Origin: Bacteroidales bacterium UBA4293
Lineage (GTDB): Bacteria > Bacteroidota > Bacteroidia > Bacteroidales > Bacteroidaceae
DNA length: 64,000 bases
NCBI GenBank assembly: GCA_002395835.1
Contig: DGVD01000016.1
Location: 5,615-69,614, forward strand
Direction: 5' to 3'
This document shows, piece by piece, positions 8,030-15,558 of the stretch (positions within the stretch are counted from its first letter, which is position 1; each line of letters begins with the position of its first letter). Both the position numbers and the translations under genes were made by a program. A model generated the notes under the pieces. The model had not been told where the DNA came from. It made no database searches and saw only the letters and a program-made list of their open reading frames with translations.

Positions 8030-10333
8030 TTACAATGCCATGTCAGGCTTCAAGACGTCGTGGCACTTCTCGCTAAATGGCTTAGCTAGCTTGAAGGTAC
8101 CGGTAGCACGGATGTCCTCACAGCTGGCACCGAACTTCACGGTGTAGTTTCCTGCAGGGGATTCCCAGCACTGGGTAGCCTCGTTGAAAGAAGCCAGTTC
8201 GTATGGGGTAACCTTCATGGTGAGGGTCTGGCTCTCGCCTGGCTGCAGCTCACGGGTCTTAGCGAAGGCCTTGAGTTCCTGTGCAGGCTTCTCCAGTCCG
8301 CCGGCAGGAGCTGATACGTAGAGCTGAACAGCTTCCTTACCTGCCACCTTACCGGTGTTGGTCACCTTGATGGATGCGGTGAAACCGTCCTTGGTAGCCT
8401 TCACTACTGGTGCACTGTAAGAGAAGGTAGTGTAGCTCATACCATAACCGAATGGGTAGGAAACTTCGATATTATTCGTATTGAAATAACGATAACCGAT
8501 GTTGATACCTTCCTTATGCAAAGTGTAATCGGTGTTCTGGATAGGCTGAGGATTTCTGCGGTTTACAGGAGCTGCAGGAAGAACATTAGGATAATTCTGA
8601 GAAGATGGAACATCAGCCAAAGCTACTGGCCAAGTCATGGTGAGCTTTCCAGAAGGATTAGCCTTACCAGTAAGCACATCAGCTACAGAGTTTCCACCTT
8701 CCTGACCTGGCTGCCATGCTAGCAAAATAGCATCTGGCATGCCCTTCCAAGAAGCGGTTTCCATTACGTTACCCATGTTCAAGATAACGATAGCCTTTTT
8801 GCCCTGGAAATGGAATGCTTCACAAACGTCGACAATCATCTGACGCTCTACCTCACTCAAGTTGAAGTCATTAGCCTCTCTACGGTCGCTGCCTTCACCT
8901 GCCTGACGGCCTAAAGTGATGATAGCTACATCTGCTTCCTTAGCTTGATTCTCTATCAAATTACGACTAACCTCCATTTCTGGAAGCAGAGACTTGCCCC
9001 AACGGTTGCCTACACCATTGGCTGCTTTCTTAGCCTCTTCATAGCTCTTATATTTAAGGTAAAGATCCTGCAAAGTCTCAGTCACCTGAATACCTGCATT
9101 CTTCAAACCCTCCATCATACTTACGGTATAAGCCTTGTTCACATCACCTGAACCCGTACCACCTGCGATGAAATCATAAGAAGTAATACCAAATACGGCA
9201 GCCTTCTTCACATTCTTCATTGGCAATGTCTCTGCATTGTTCTTTAGCAGAACCATACCCTCGGTAGCGCTCTGACGGGTAACAGCTGCGTGTGCCTTCA
9301 AATCTGGCTTGTTGCTAAACTTGTAACCCTTGAAACGAGGAGTCTTAACAATGTACTGAAGAATACGTTTTGCACAGATATCCACGTCGGATTCTGGAAT
9401 AACACCAGCCTTAACCTTCTCTATCAAGTCATTAATCTGAGCCTGATTACCTGGTTCCATCAGGTCGTTTCCAGCATGAATCTGAGCTGCAGTATTACGC
9501 AAACCAATCCAGTCGGTCATAACGATGCCATCGAATCCCCACTCTTCACGAAGAACGGTAGTCAGCAATTCACGGTTCTCCTGAGTCAAAGGGCCATTCA
9601 GCTTGTTGTAAGATGACATAACTGTCCAAGGCTTACCTTCCTTCACTGCAATTTCAAATCCCTTCAGATAGATTTCACGGAGGGCACGCTGAGAAACCAC
9701 TTCATTCACACCGGTACGGTTGGTTTCCTGTGAGTTGGCAGCAAAGTGCTTGATGGAAGTACCTACATTATTACTCTGGATACCACGCACATAAGCAGCA
9801 GCAATCTTACCGGTCACCACAGGGTCTTCTGAGTAATACTCAAAGTTACGTCCACACAAAGGAGAACGATGGATATTCATACCTGGAGCAAGCAGCACAT
9901 CTGCACCATACTCCAAAACCTCGTTACCGATGGACTTACCTACTTCCTCTACAAGTTCCTGATTCCAAGTACATGCCAGGGCAGTACCTACAGGGAAACC
10001 GGTAGCATAGAAAGTGTCTGTAGTTCCAGGACGAGTGGGCTGAATACGGATACCTGCAGGGCCATCAGCCAAGACGGTTACAGGAATACCAAGGCGCTCA
10101 TTAGGACGGGTCATACCTGCTGCACCGGGTACCAAATCGGCATGCTGACCTATCATGTCACCTGTTTCAGTAGACTGTGCTCTACTATAACCGATACAAA
10201 GGGTTGCCTTTTCCTCCAATGTCATAGCCTTCAGTACGGCATCTACATTGTCGGCCTGTAATTTTACCTGCGCAGAAGCGGGAATAGCGCAAGCCACCAG
10301 CATTACAGAAGCTGCAAATAATTTGAATTTCAT
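8030..10333 (-). CDS. Secreted GH3 beta-glucosidase (copy 1)
   Basis: Glycoside hydrolase family 3 exo-enzyme releasing beta-linked glucose (or xylose) from oligosaccharides, probably periplasmic: the 767-residue protein has a Sec signal peptide (MKFKLFAASVMLVACAIPASA). Layout: N-terminal TIM barrel with KHFAANSQETNRTG and the nucleophile Asp in GFDGIVMTDWIG near residue 275, then the alpha/beta sandwich (VAIITLGRQAGEGSDRRE) and a C-terminal fibronectin III-like domain (VTNTGKVAGKEAVQLYV). The last ~128 codons are almost identical in DNA to those of the GH3 gene at 48776, whereas the rest is far more diverged and less GC-rich in codon usage. This points to gene conversion. Substrate is not determinable by eye. 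Confidence 0.93.
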   Translation of the reverse strand: MKFKLFAASVMLVACAIPASAQVKLQADNVDAVLKAMTLEEKATLCIGYSRAQSTETGDMIGQHADLVPGAAGMTRPNERLGIPVTVLADGPAGIRIQPTRPGTTDTFYATGFPVGTALACTWNQELVEEVGKSIGNEVLEYGADVLLAPGMNIHRSPLCGRNFEYYSEDPVVTGKIAAAYVRGIQSNNVGTSIKHFAANSQETNRTGVNEVVSQRALREIYLKGFEIAVKEGKPWTVMSSYNKLNGPLTQENRELLTTVLREEWGFDGIVMTDWIGLRNTAAQIHAGNDLMEPGNQAQINDLIEKVKAGVIPESDVDICAKRILQYIVKTPRFKGYKFSNKPDLKAHAAVTRQSATEGMVLLKNNAETLPMKNVKKAAVFGITSYDFIAGGTGSGDVNKAYTVSMMEGLKNAGIQVTETLQDLYLKYKSYEEAKKAANGVGNRWGKSLLPEMEVSRNLIENQAKEADVAIITLGRQAGEGSDRREANDFNLSEVERQMIVDVCEAFHFQGKKAIVILNMGNVMETASWKGMPDAILLAWQPGQEGGNSVADVLTGKANPSGKLTMTWPVALADVPSSQNYPNVLPAAPVNRRNPQPIQNTDYTLHKEGINIGYRYFNTNNIEVSYPFGYGMSYTTFSYSAPVVKATKDGFTASIKVTNTGKVAGKEAVQLYVSAPAGGLEKPAQELKAFAKTRELQPGESQTLTMKVTPYELASFNEATQCWESPAGNYTVKFGASCEDIRATGTFKLAKPFSEKCHDVLKPDMAL
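8081..8466 (-). repeat. GH3 3' homology tract, inverted relative to 50693-51079
   Basis: On the minus strand this ~386-base stretch matches the plus strand at 50693-51079 with about 11 mismatches by hand count, all synonymous. Outside the tract the two genes differ at many third positions. The two copies are in opposite orientation, 42 kb apart. Confidence 0.85.
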
Positions 10334-10366
10334 AATTAGTATTTAGATTAAAGTGTATTCCATGTG

Positions 10367-10374
10367 CAAATTTA
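10367..10374 (-). promoter_or_regulatory. Promoter -7 box for GH3 copy 1
   Basis: The plus strand reads CAAATTTA, TAAATTTG on the minus strand, matching TAnnTTTG 34 bases before the GH3 ATG. Confidence 0.5.
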
Positions 10375-10451
10375 AAAAAAATACCTTTAAATGCCAAATA
10401 TTCTGACAAAGGTTTTCCCCCGATGGCCTTGGGCAATTCCAAATTTCATGC

Positions 10452-10459
10452 TATTTTTG
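10452..10459 (+). promoter_or_regulatory. Promoter -7 box for the M28 peptidase gene
   Basis: TATTTTTG, a TAnnTTTG match, ends 23 bases before the ATG at 10482. Confidence 0.5.
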
Positions 10460-10481
10460 CAACAAACAAATACTACCTACT

Positions 10482-12074
10482 ATGAAGTTCTATTTCAAGC
10501 TGATACTTTTGGCATTTGCCATAAGTTTCTCTACTCCCACATGGGCTCAGATTTTCCCTGAAGATGAAGCCGACTATCGTGAGTGGTGCAAGGTCATCAG
10601 TTCCGATGAGTTTGCAGGACGGAAACCGATGACTCCTTTTGAGGATAAAACCATCCACTATCTAGCCGATGAATTCAGGAAATTGGGGCTCCAGCCTGCT
10701 TACGGAGACAGCTATTTTCAGGAAGTGAAGGAAATCTCCACGTTCAGTCGTCCTCTCAAGAATAAAATCACCGTAAAGGGTGCCAAGGGAAAGACCGAAC
10801 TGAATTTCCCAGACGACATCATGATTTGGACGGTTCGTGGGACGGACAAGGTGGTCATTCCTCAAACCGATTATGTGTTCTGTGGCTTCGGAATAGATGC
10901 TCCTGAATACCAGTGGAACGATTTTGAAGGTGTGGATGTGAAAGGAAAAATTGTCATTGCCATGGTAAATGACCCAGGTTTTTACAATGAAAAGTTGTTC
11001 CGAGGGAAAAATATGACGTATTATGGACGTTGGATTTACAAACTGGAGCAAGCAGAGAAACTGGGTGCTGCGGGTTGTCTAGTTCTGCATAACACAGCAG
11101 CTGCCAGCTACGGATGGGATGTGTGCTGTGCCTCCCACCTTCAGTCCAACCTGGGACTTTGCGATGAAACCATGAATGCCAATGCTTTAGGTTTTAAAGG
11201 ATGGCTTCACGAAAACGGATGTCGGAAACTGTTCAAGGCTGCAGGGCTAGATTTCGATGCTACCCTGGAGGCGGCCAAGAAACCTGGATTCAAACCTATC
11301 GTGCTGAAAGCAAAGAGTAACGTAACAATGAATGTTACGTATGAGGTGAAGCCTACCCACAACGTGGTGGCAGTTCTTCCAGGAACCGACTTGAAAGATG
11401 AGTGCATCGTGTTCAATGCGCACTGGGATCATTTCGGTATCGGAAAACCTGTAAATGGAGATAGTATTTATAATGGTGCAGCCGACAATGCATCGGGTAT
11501 TGCTGGTATCATGCTCATTGCCAAGCGTTTCCAAAAGCTGCCTATCAAACCTCGTAGGAGTCTGGTCTTCATCTCTCCTACCAGTGAAGAAAGCGGACTT
11601 TTCGGTAGTCAGTACTATTGTGAACATCCGCTCTTCCCGATGAGTAAGACTGCTACTTGCATCAACTTCGACTGCATTGCACCTGCTGAACTCACGAAAG
11701 ATGTCATTATTCTAGGTGGAGGTGAGAGTAACCTGGATGAAATGGTGATGTCTGCAGCTGCTGCTCAGGGAAGAATCGTAAACTTCGACAATGATAATAC
11801 GGATGGATGGTTCTATCGGAGCGACCATTACAACTTTGTGAAGAAAGGGGTGCCTTGTCTGGTTATCAAGAACGGTGACCACCCTGTGAACCCCGATGGG
11901 CCTAGGGTGAAAGCTATGAAAGAATGGTACCACCAACCTTGCGATGAATACGAGGAAAATTGGGACGTAAGCGGTTCCTTGTCCCTGGTGAATGTGATGT
12001 ATTCAGTAGCTGTTCAGATAGCAAACAGTGATGAAATGCCCAAGTGGAAACCTACTTCTGCAAACCACAGATAA
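10482..12074 (+). CDS. Secreted M28 family zinc metallopeptidase with PA domain
   Basis: Predicted exported aminopeptidase of 530 residues. It has a signal peptide (about residues 1-22, ending PTWA) and a protease-associated insert with GKIVIAMVNDPGF and EKLGAAGCLVLHN around residues 155-210. The M28 co-catalytic zinc site is visible as NAHWDHFGIG (His/Asp, near residue 315), DNASGIAGIML and the Glu-Glu pair in SPTSEESGLFGS, followed by KKGVPCLVIKNGDHP. All expected ligand motifs are present, so the enzyme is probably active. It is transcribed away from GH3 copy 1 and ends in a shared terminator with trpB. The peptide substrate is unknown. Confidence 0.9.
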   Translation: MKFYFKLILLAFAISFSTPTWAQIFPEDEADYREWCKVISSDEFAGRKPMTPFEDKTIHYLADEFRKLGLQPAYGDSYFQEVKEISTFSRPLKNKITVKGAKGKTELNFPDDIMIWTVRGTDKVVIPQTDYVFCGFGIDAPEYQWNDFEGVDVKGKIVIAMVNDPGFYNEKLFRGKNMTYYGRWIYKLEQAEKLGAAGCLVLHNTAAASYGWDVCCASHLQSNLGLCDETMNANALGFKGWLHENGCRKLFKAAGLDFDATLEAAKKPGFKPIVLKAKSNVTMNVTYEVKPTHNVVAVLPGTDLKDECIVFNAHWDHFGIGKPVNGDSIYNGAADNASGIAGIMLIAKRFQKLPIKPRRSLVFISPTSEESGLFGSQYYCEHPLFPMSKTATCINFDCIAPAELTKDVIILGGGESNLDEMVMSAAAAQGRIVNFDNDNTDGWFYRSDHYNFVKKGVPCLVIKNGDHPVNPDGPRVKAMKEWYHQPCDEYEENWDVSGSLSLVNVMYSVAVQIANSDEMPKWKPTSANHR

Positions 12075-12085
12075 ACCTTCATCAT

Positions 12086-12125
12086 AAAAAGAGAGGATGA
12101 CCAGCTTGGCCATCCTCTCTTTTTT
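12086..12125. terminator. Bidirectional terminator between M28 peptidase and trpB
   Basis: The stem AAAAAGAGAGGATG pairs with CATCCTCTCTTTTT around a short loop, with A/T tracts on both sides, between two convergent genes. Confidence 0.85.
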
Positions 12126-12136
12126 GTATCTATAAA

Positions 12137-13513
12137 TTATACGTTACCTATCTTAGGAAGCTTATTCAATGCCTCAGCTATCACATCATCACCAGGGATG
12201 ACGTCGGTCATGGTACCGTCATTGTACTGCTGATAAGCCACCAAATCGAAATAACCCGTACCTGTAAGGTTGAAGGCAATAGTCTTAGATTCACCTGTTT
12301 CCTTGCATTTCAGAGCCTCATCGATGGCTACACGGATAGCATGGCTGGACTCTGGAGCTGGAAGGATACCCTCAGTGCGAGCAAACAGCTCTGCTGCCTC
12401 GAATACAGAAGTCTGCTCCACAGCACGTGCCTCAAAGTAACCGTCGTGATAAAGCTGAGCCAGGATAGGGCTGATACCGTGGAAACGAAGACCACCTGCA
12501 TGGTTGGCAGAAGGCATGAACTGGCTACCCAAAGTGTACATCTTAGCTAGTGGACAAATCATACCTGTATCACAGAAATCGTATGCAAACTTACCACGGG
12601 TGAAGCTTGGACAAGAGGCAGGTTCCACACCTATAATCTTATAGTCTGCCTCACCTCTCAGGATTTCTCCGAAGAACGGAGCAGCAAAACCACCTAGATT
12701 AGAACCTCCACCGGCACAACCAATCAAGATATCTGGTTTGATGCCATATTTCTTCATGGCCTTTTGAGCCTCCAAGCCTATAATAGACTGATGCAGAACC
12801 ACCTGGTTCAACACAGAACCCAGCACGTAACGGTAACCCGGGTTAGTTACTGCTGTTTCTACAGCCTCTGAAATGGCACAACCCAGAGAACCGGTAGTGT
12901 CAGGGTGCTCAGAAAGAATCTTCCGGCCCACCTGGGTAGTCATACTAGGTGATGGAGTAACAGTGGCACCATAAGTACGCATCACTTCTCTACGGAATGG
13001 TTTCTGCTCATAAGAAACCTTCACCATGTACACCTTGCAGTCCAAACCAAAGTAAGCACATGCCATACTCAAGGCTGTACCCCACTGACCGGCACCGGTC
13101 TCTGTAGTCACACCCTTCAGGCCCTGTTTCTTAGCATAATATGCCTGTGCAATGGAGGAGTTCAGTTTGTGAGAACCAGATGTGTTGTTACCTTCAAACT
13201 TGTAGTAAATCTTAGCTGGAGTGTCCAGAGCCTTCTCCAGGAAATAAGCACGTACAAGTGGTGAAGGACGGTACATCTTGTAGAAATCCATGATTTCACC
13301 AGGAATGTCGAAATAAGCAGTATCGTTGTCCAATTCCTGCTTGTTCAACTCTTCGCAGAAGATTGGATTCATTTCTTCTATAGTCAAGGCATGACCATCG
13401 GCTGGGCTAATCAGTGGAGCCGGTTTGGTTTTCATGTCTGCTCTTACATTATACCACTGGGTAGGAATCTCGTCTTCAGTCAAATAGATTTTGTAGGGAA
13501 TTTTGTTTTCCAT
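12137..13513 (-). CDS. trpB: Tryptophan synthase beta chain, TrpB2 type
   Basis: PLP enzyme joining indole and serine to make tryptophan. The 458-residue length and the motifs GSHKLNSS (PLP lysine, near residue 115), TETGAGQWGTALS and GCAGGGSNLGG fit the TrpB2 subgroup rather than the ~395-residue TrpB1 partner of TrpA. No trpA or other trp gene is nearby, which agrees with TrpB2 acting as a stand-alone indole-salvage enzyme. It starts at the ATG 35 bases after a TATATTTG box. An alternative activity on another beta-substituted amino acid cannot be excluded for this subgroup. Confidence 0.9.
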   Translation of the reverse strand: MENKIPYKIYLTEDEIPTQWYNVRADMKTKPAPLISPADGHALTIEEMNPIFCEELNKQELDNDTAYFDIPGEIMDFYKMYRPSPLVRAYFLEKALDTPAKIYYKFEGNNTSGSHKLNSSIAQAYYAKKQGLKGVTTETGAGQWGTALSMACAYFGLDCKVYMVKVSYEQKPFRREVMRTYGATVTPSPSMTTQVGRKILSEHPDTTGSLGCAISEAVETAVTNPGYRYVLGSVLNQVVLHQSIIGLEAQKAMKKYGIKPDILIGCAGGGSNLGGFAAPFFGEILRGEADYKIIGVEPASCPSFTRGKFAYDFCDTGMICPLAKMYTLGSQFMPSANHAGGLRFHGISPILAQLYHDGYFEARAVEQTSVFEAAELFARTEGILPAPESSHAIRVAIDEALKCKETGESKTIAFNLTGTGYFDLVAYQQYNDGTMTDVIPGDDVIAEALNKLPKIGNV

Positions 13514-13547
13514 AAATAAATAATTAAAACATGTATTTTTTAGCGCA

Positions 13548-13555
13548 CAAATATA
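13548..13555 (-). promoter_or_regulatory. Promoter -7 box for trpB
   Basis: The plus strand reads CAAATATA, TATATTTG on the minus strand, matching TAnnTTTG 35 bases before the trpB ATG. Confidence 0.5.
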
Positions 13556-13744
13556 TCATATTTTATCTTTTTGAGCAAATTTTACCAGAACTTTACTCGG
13601 AAAAAGAAAAAAGATAAGGACGAGGGGGATTCTCCCAGCAAATTGCCAAACTATTTTCCACATCACGGGATTACTACGAATCTGTTTTCTGGAAAACTTT
13701 TCCTCTATTTGTTTTTTAGCTAACATTAAATCGATTTCCTAGCT

Positions 13745-13920
13745 TTTGGAGCGCATTTTTCGCACCCTCATTTCCCTTGCCATTAGAAGGGCAAAAAAAT
13801 CTCTCTAACTGGAGAAAAATTTCTCCCCTTAAGGAGAGAAAAAAATCACCTACTGGAGAGGCCCTTTTTCCCACTTACCACTAGGTGCTCTAAAAACGCA
13901 ATTTTTCTGTTTCCAGTTTC
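13745..13920. repeat. Multi-hairpin intergenic array with CTGGAGA/TCTCC motifs
   Basis: Between trpB and the next remnant lies a non-coding stretch made of short hairpins with A-runs between them: CTCTCTAACTGGAG (from 13801), TTTCTCCCCTTAAGGAGAG (from 13820) and CACCTACTGGAGAG (from 13847), with a period of about 22-26 bases. They are flanked by GGAGCGCATTTTTCGCACC and GGTGCTCTAAAAACGC, which face each other, so the whole is a loose palindrome. No reading frame crosses it. Role unknown. Confidence 0.5.
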
Positions 13921-13951
13921 ACGAATAATTTGCCTGCATGTAAGAATACAG

Positions 13952-13987
13952 AAAAAAACCTGCCACAAATTATGGCAGGTTTTTTTA
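13952..13987. terminator. Intrinsic terminator hairpin
   Basis: AAAAACCTGCCA pairs with TGGCAGGTTTTT around a short loop, followed by a T-tract on the plus strand and an A-tract that serves the minus strand. It lies just past the stop of the gene remnant at 13990. Confidence 0.75.
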
Positions 13988-13989
13988 TT

Positions 13990-14194
13990 TTATTGGCACT
14001 TAATATTCTTAAACTGCCATGTAGTGGAAGGTTCTATCAGATCAAAAACCTTAACATCATCGGGCAGTGCAGGGAAAATCAGTGCAAAACGTAGTTTCTG
14101 GTAAGGCCATGGAATGTAAGTATTGGCTGGAGTCATGGTGATGTTCTCTATAGCATCCAACGTCAACTTTCCACCCCGGTTTCCTTTGATGTAC
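13990..14194 (-). pseudogene. C-terminal remnant of an unidentified protein
   Basis: On the minus strand an open frame without a start codon encodes about 68 residues, including KLTLDAIENITMTP, YIPWPYQKLRFALIFPALP and DDVKVFDLIEPSTTWQF, then TAA. The frame is closed upstream by TGA at about 14195. The FALIFPALPDDVKVFDLIE style recalls C-terminal or N-terminal beta-domains of Bacteroidales secreted thioredoxin-like or DUF4369 proteins, from memory only. It has a terminator after its stop, as a real gene end would. Interpreted as the 3' end of a deleted gene. Confidence 0.5.
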
Positions 14195-14262
14195 GTATTT
14201 CATTTTCCCATCTCAGGAGGGAGGGGGACTGGCAAGGAGCTAATACAAATTGCAGATGTAAG

Positions 14263-14364
14263 GCTATTAAAACACCAGCGAGACAAACAAATCATCATTG
14301 TTTATCTCGCTGGTGTTAAGAGATTTAGACTTAAAGAAGCCTATTAATACTCATCTTCGTTGAA
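14263..14364. repeat. Direct repeat, left copy: DUF2795 3' end plus terminator
   Basis: Positions 14271-14364 align without gaps to 17631-17724 at an offset of 3360, about 70 of 94 bases identical, with 43 of the first 48 and most of the last 20 matching. The copy contains the terminator palindrome 14271-14317 and, on the minus strand, the codons for FNEDEY and a stop. These are the same last residues as the intact DUF2795 gene at 17704. It is therefore a truncated second copy of that gene's end. Confidence 0.75.
14271..14317. terminator. Hairpin of the left direct repeat
   Basis: AACACCAGCGAGA (14271-14283) pairs perfectly with TCTCGCTGGTGTT (14305-14317), and the stem continues inward with one mismatch. 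The same structure recurs at 17631-17677 with compensating changes (CATCAGCGAG/CTCGCTGATATT), suggesting the fold is conserved. Confidence 0.65.
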
Positions 14365-14556
14365 AACTTTATTTTAGGTGCTTTTATGTTGATTATCAAT
14401 CACTTGAATCTCAATTAACTATTTTTGGTCAAACAAACCGTGCTATCAAAGACGGTGTAGGACGAATATAAGGCAAATTAGACAAACAAATGGTTCTTAT
14501 CGTATGTGAACTCATAAGAACAACTGAATCTGTTCTTTATAAGTTCAATTTTGGCT
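14365..14556. other. Non-coding gap at left end of the accessory segment
   Basis: No plausible gene. It holds one GACAAACAAAT copy (14481) and a weak hairpin GTTCTTAT (14493-14500)/ATAAGAAC (14514-14521) downstream of the WYL gene, which may act as its terminator. Confidence 0.4.
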
Positions 14557-15465
14557 TTAGTACTTATTGTTATATAATTCGCCCATCTTCCTGACACTCT
14601 CCATTATATTGCTTCTAAGTGCCAACGGCTCTAATACTTCAACATCTTCCCGATGCGACAATATCTCTTGCTCAAAGTCGTATGTAGGTTTCAGGTGATA
14701 TTCAAAAACCGAGTAACTTGGGTTGGTCTCTATTTCTTTCTGTGAGGTGTGCAGAGGGAGAGAGCGAAAATAATTGGCTTGATTGTTCATTACCTTCAAC
14801 CGTACCCGTTCACACTGAATCCCATTTTCGATGATTATACCGAAAGAGTCGCGATAGTAATCATGTACATTGAACGACTTAGGATATTTATACTGCTGCT
14901 CCGTAATGGTCAGTGACTGAATACGGTCCATAGAAAAGATGAGTATGCCCTCCCTGCTCATGCTCTGGCCGATGACATACCACCGCAAATGAAACAGTTT
15001 TACGGCATATGGCATCAACTCAAAGACAGTGGGCTTGTCGTTCTCAAAACTCTGGTAGGTCATACGGAGCACCTTATGTTCCCGCAGAGCCTGCAAGACT
15101 ACAGATAGATGTGGCTCTGCCGATGGTATCGGCTCTATCGAGATGCACTCCTCAAGGTTTCTAGCTTCACGGATGGCATTAGTCATCGAGAAATTGTTGA
15201 GAAGCCAACGACGCACTTCACCATTACGAAAGGCCGAATCGTCCTCTATGCGGTAAGTGTTATCATGTTTGTCACAGACGATGTTCACCTCAAAGAGCAT
15301 TTCTATTTCCTTGCGATGATAGTCGAACGTTCTCCGTGGAATGTCCTTACCGTCAAAATAAGGTGAGTCGTGCCACTTCTCGTTCAGCTCTTTCAGCGTG
15401 ATACGGCGGGCGCGATAGATGGTGCTGACTTCCCAGATATAACGTGCTAACAGGTATCTTGCCAT
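14557..15465 (-). CDS. WYL domain-containing transcriptional regulator
   Basis: Predicted DNA-binding ligand-responsive regulator, 302 residues from ATG at 15465 (a TTG nine bases upstream is the alternative). The N-terminal ~85 residues form a helix-turn-helix-like region (ARRITLKELNEKW, DIPRRTFDYHRKEIE). The middle carries the WYL signature (FHLRWYVIGQS, preceded by KVLRMTYQSFENDKPTVFELMPYAVK), and a WCX-like C-terminal extension follows (YDFEQEILSHREDVEVLEP). WYL regulators often repress defence and phage-related genes. It is divergent to the gene at 15559, and the operator-like block ACTGTGCAAC sits between the two promoters and again before the YopX gene. It probably controls both. The ligand (oligonucleotide in known relatives) is unknown. 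Confidence 0.88.
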   Translation of the reverse strand: MARYLLARYIWEVSTIYRARRITLKELNEKWHDSPYFDGKDIPRRTFDYHRKEIEMLFEVNIVCDKHDNTYRIEDDSAFRNGEVRRWLLNNFSMTNAIREARNLEECISIEPIPSAEPHLSVVLQALREHKVLRMTYQSFENDKPTVFELMPYAVKLFHLRWYVIGQSMSREGILIFSMDRIQSLTITEQQYKYPKSFNVHDYYRDSFGIIIENGIQCERVRLKVMNNQANYFRSLPLHTSQKEIETNPSYSVFEYHLKPTYDFEQEILSHREDVEVLEPLALRSNIMESVRKMGELYNNKY

Positions 15466-15484
15466 AGCTTTCAACTATTTTTTT

Positions 15485-15492
15485 CAAAAATA
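15485..15492 (-). promoter_or_regulatory. Promoter -7 box for the WYL regulator
   Basis: The plus strand reads CAAAAATA, TATTTTTG on the minus strand, 20 bases before the ATG at 15465. This supports that start over the upstream TTG. Confidence 0.55.
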
Positions 15493-15506
15493 ATAAATTC
15501 TTCGAG

Positions 15507-15544
15507 ACTGTGCAACTTTTTTGCGAAATGAATGTGTAATTTTG
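15507..15544 (+). promoter_or_regulatory. Promoter with operator-like block, copy 1
   Basis: ACTGTGCAAC followed by a T-run and, 30 bases after the block start, the -7 box TAATTTTG (15537-15544). The 38-base stretch matches 16702-16739 at about 30 positions with identical spacing. It also covers the expected -33 region of the divergent WYL promoter, so a protein bound here could control both directions. Confidence 0.6.
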
Positions 15545-15558
15545 AAGCAAAATAATAA

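Noticed and set aside
13514..14000. Possible CRISPR array in the repeat-rich gap
   Set aside because: The repeated motifs are short, imperfect and unevenly spaced, without unique spacers, and no cas genes are nearby.
14123..14347. 74-codon plus-strand frame between trpB and the WYL segment
   Set aside because: It runs across the antisense of the minus-strand remnant and through the terminator palindrome, so it is unlikely to be a gene.
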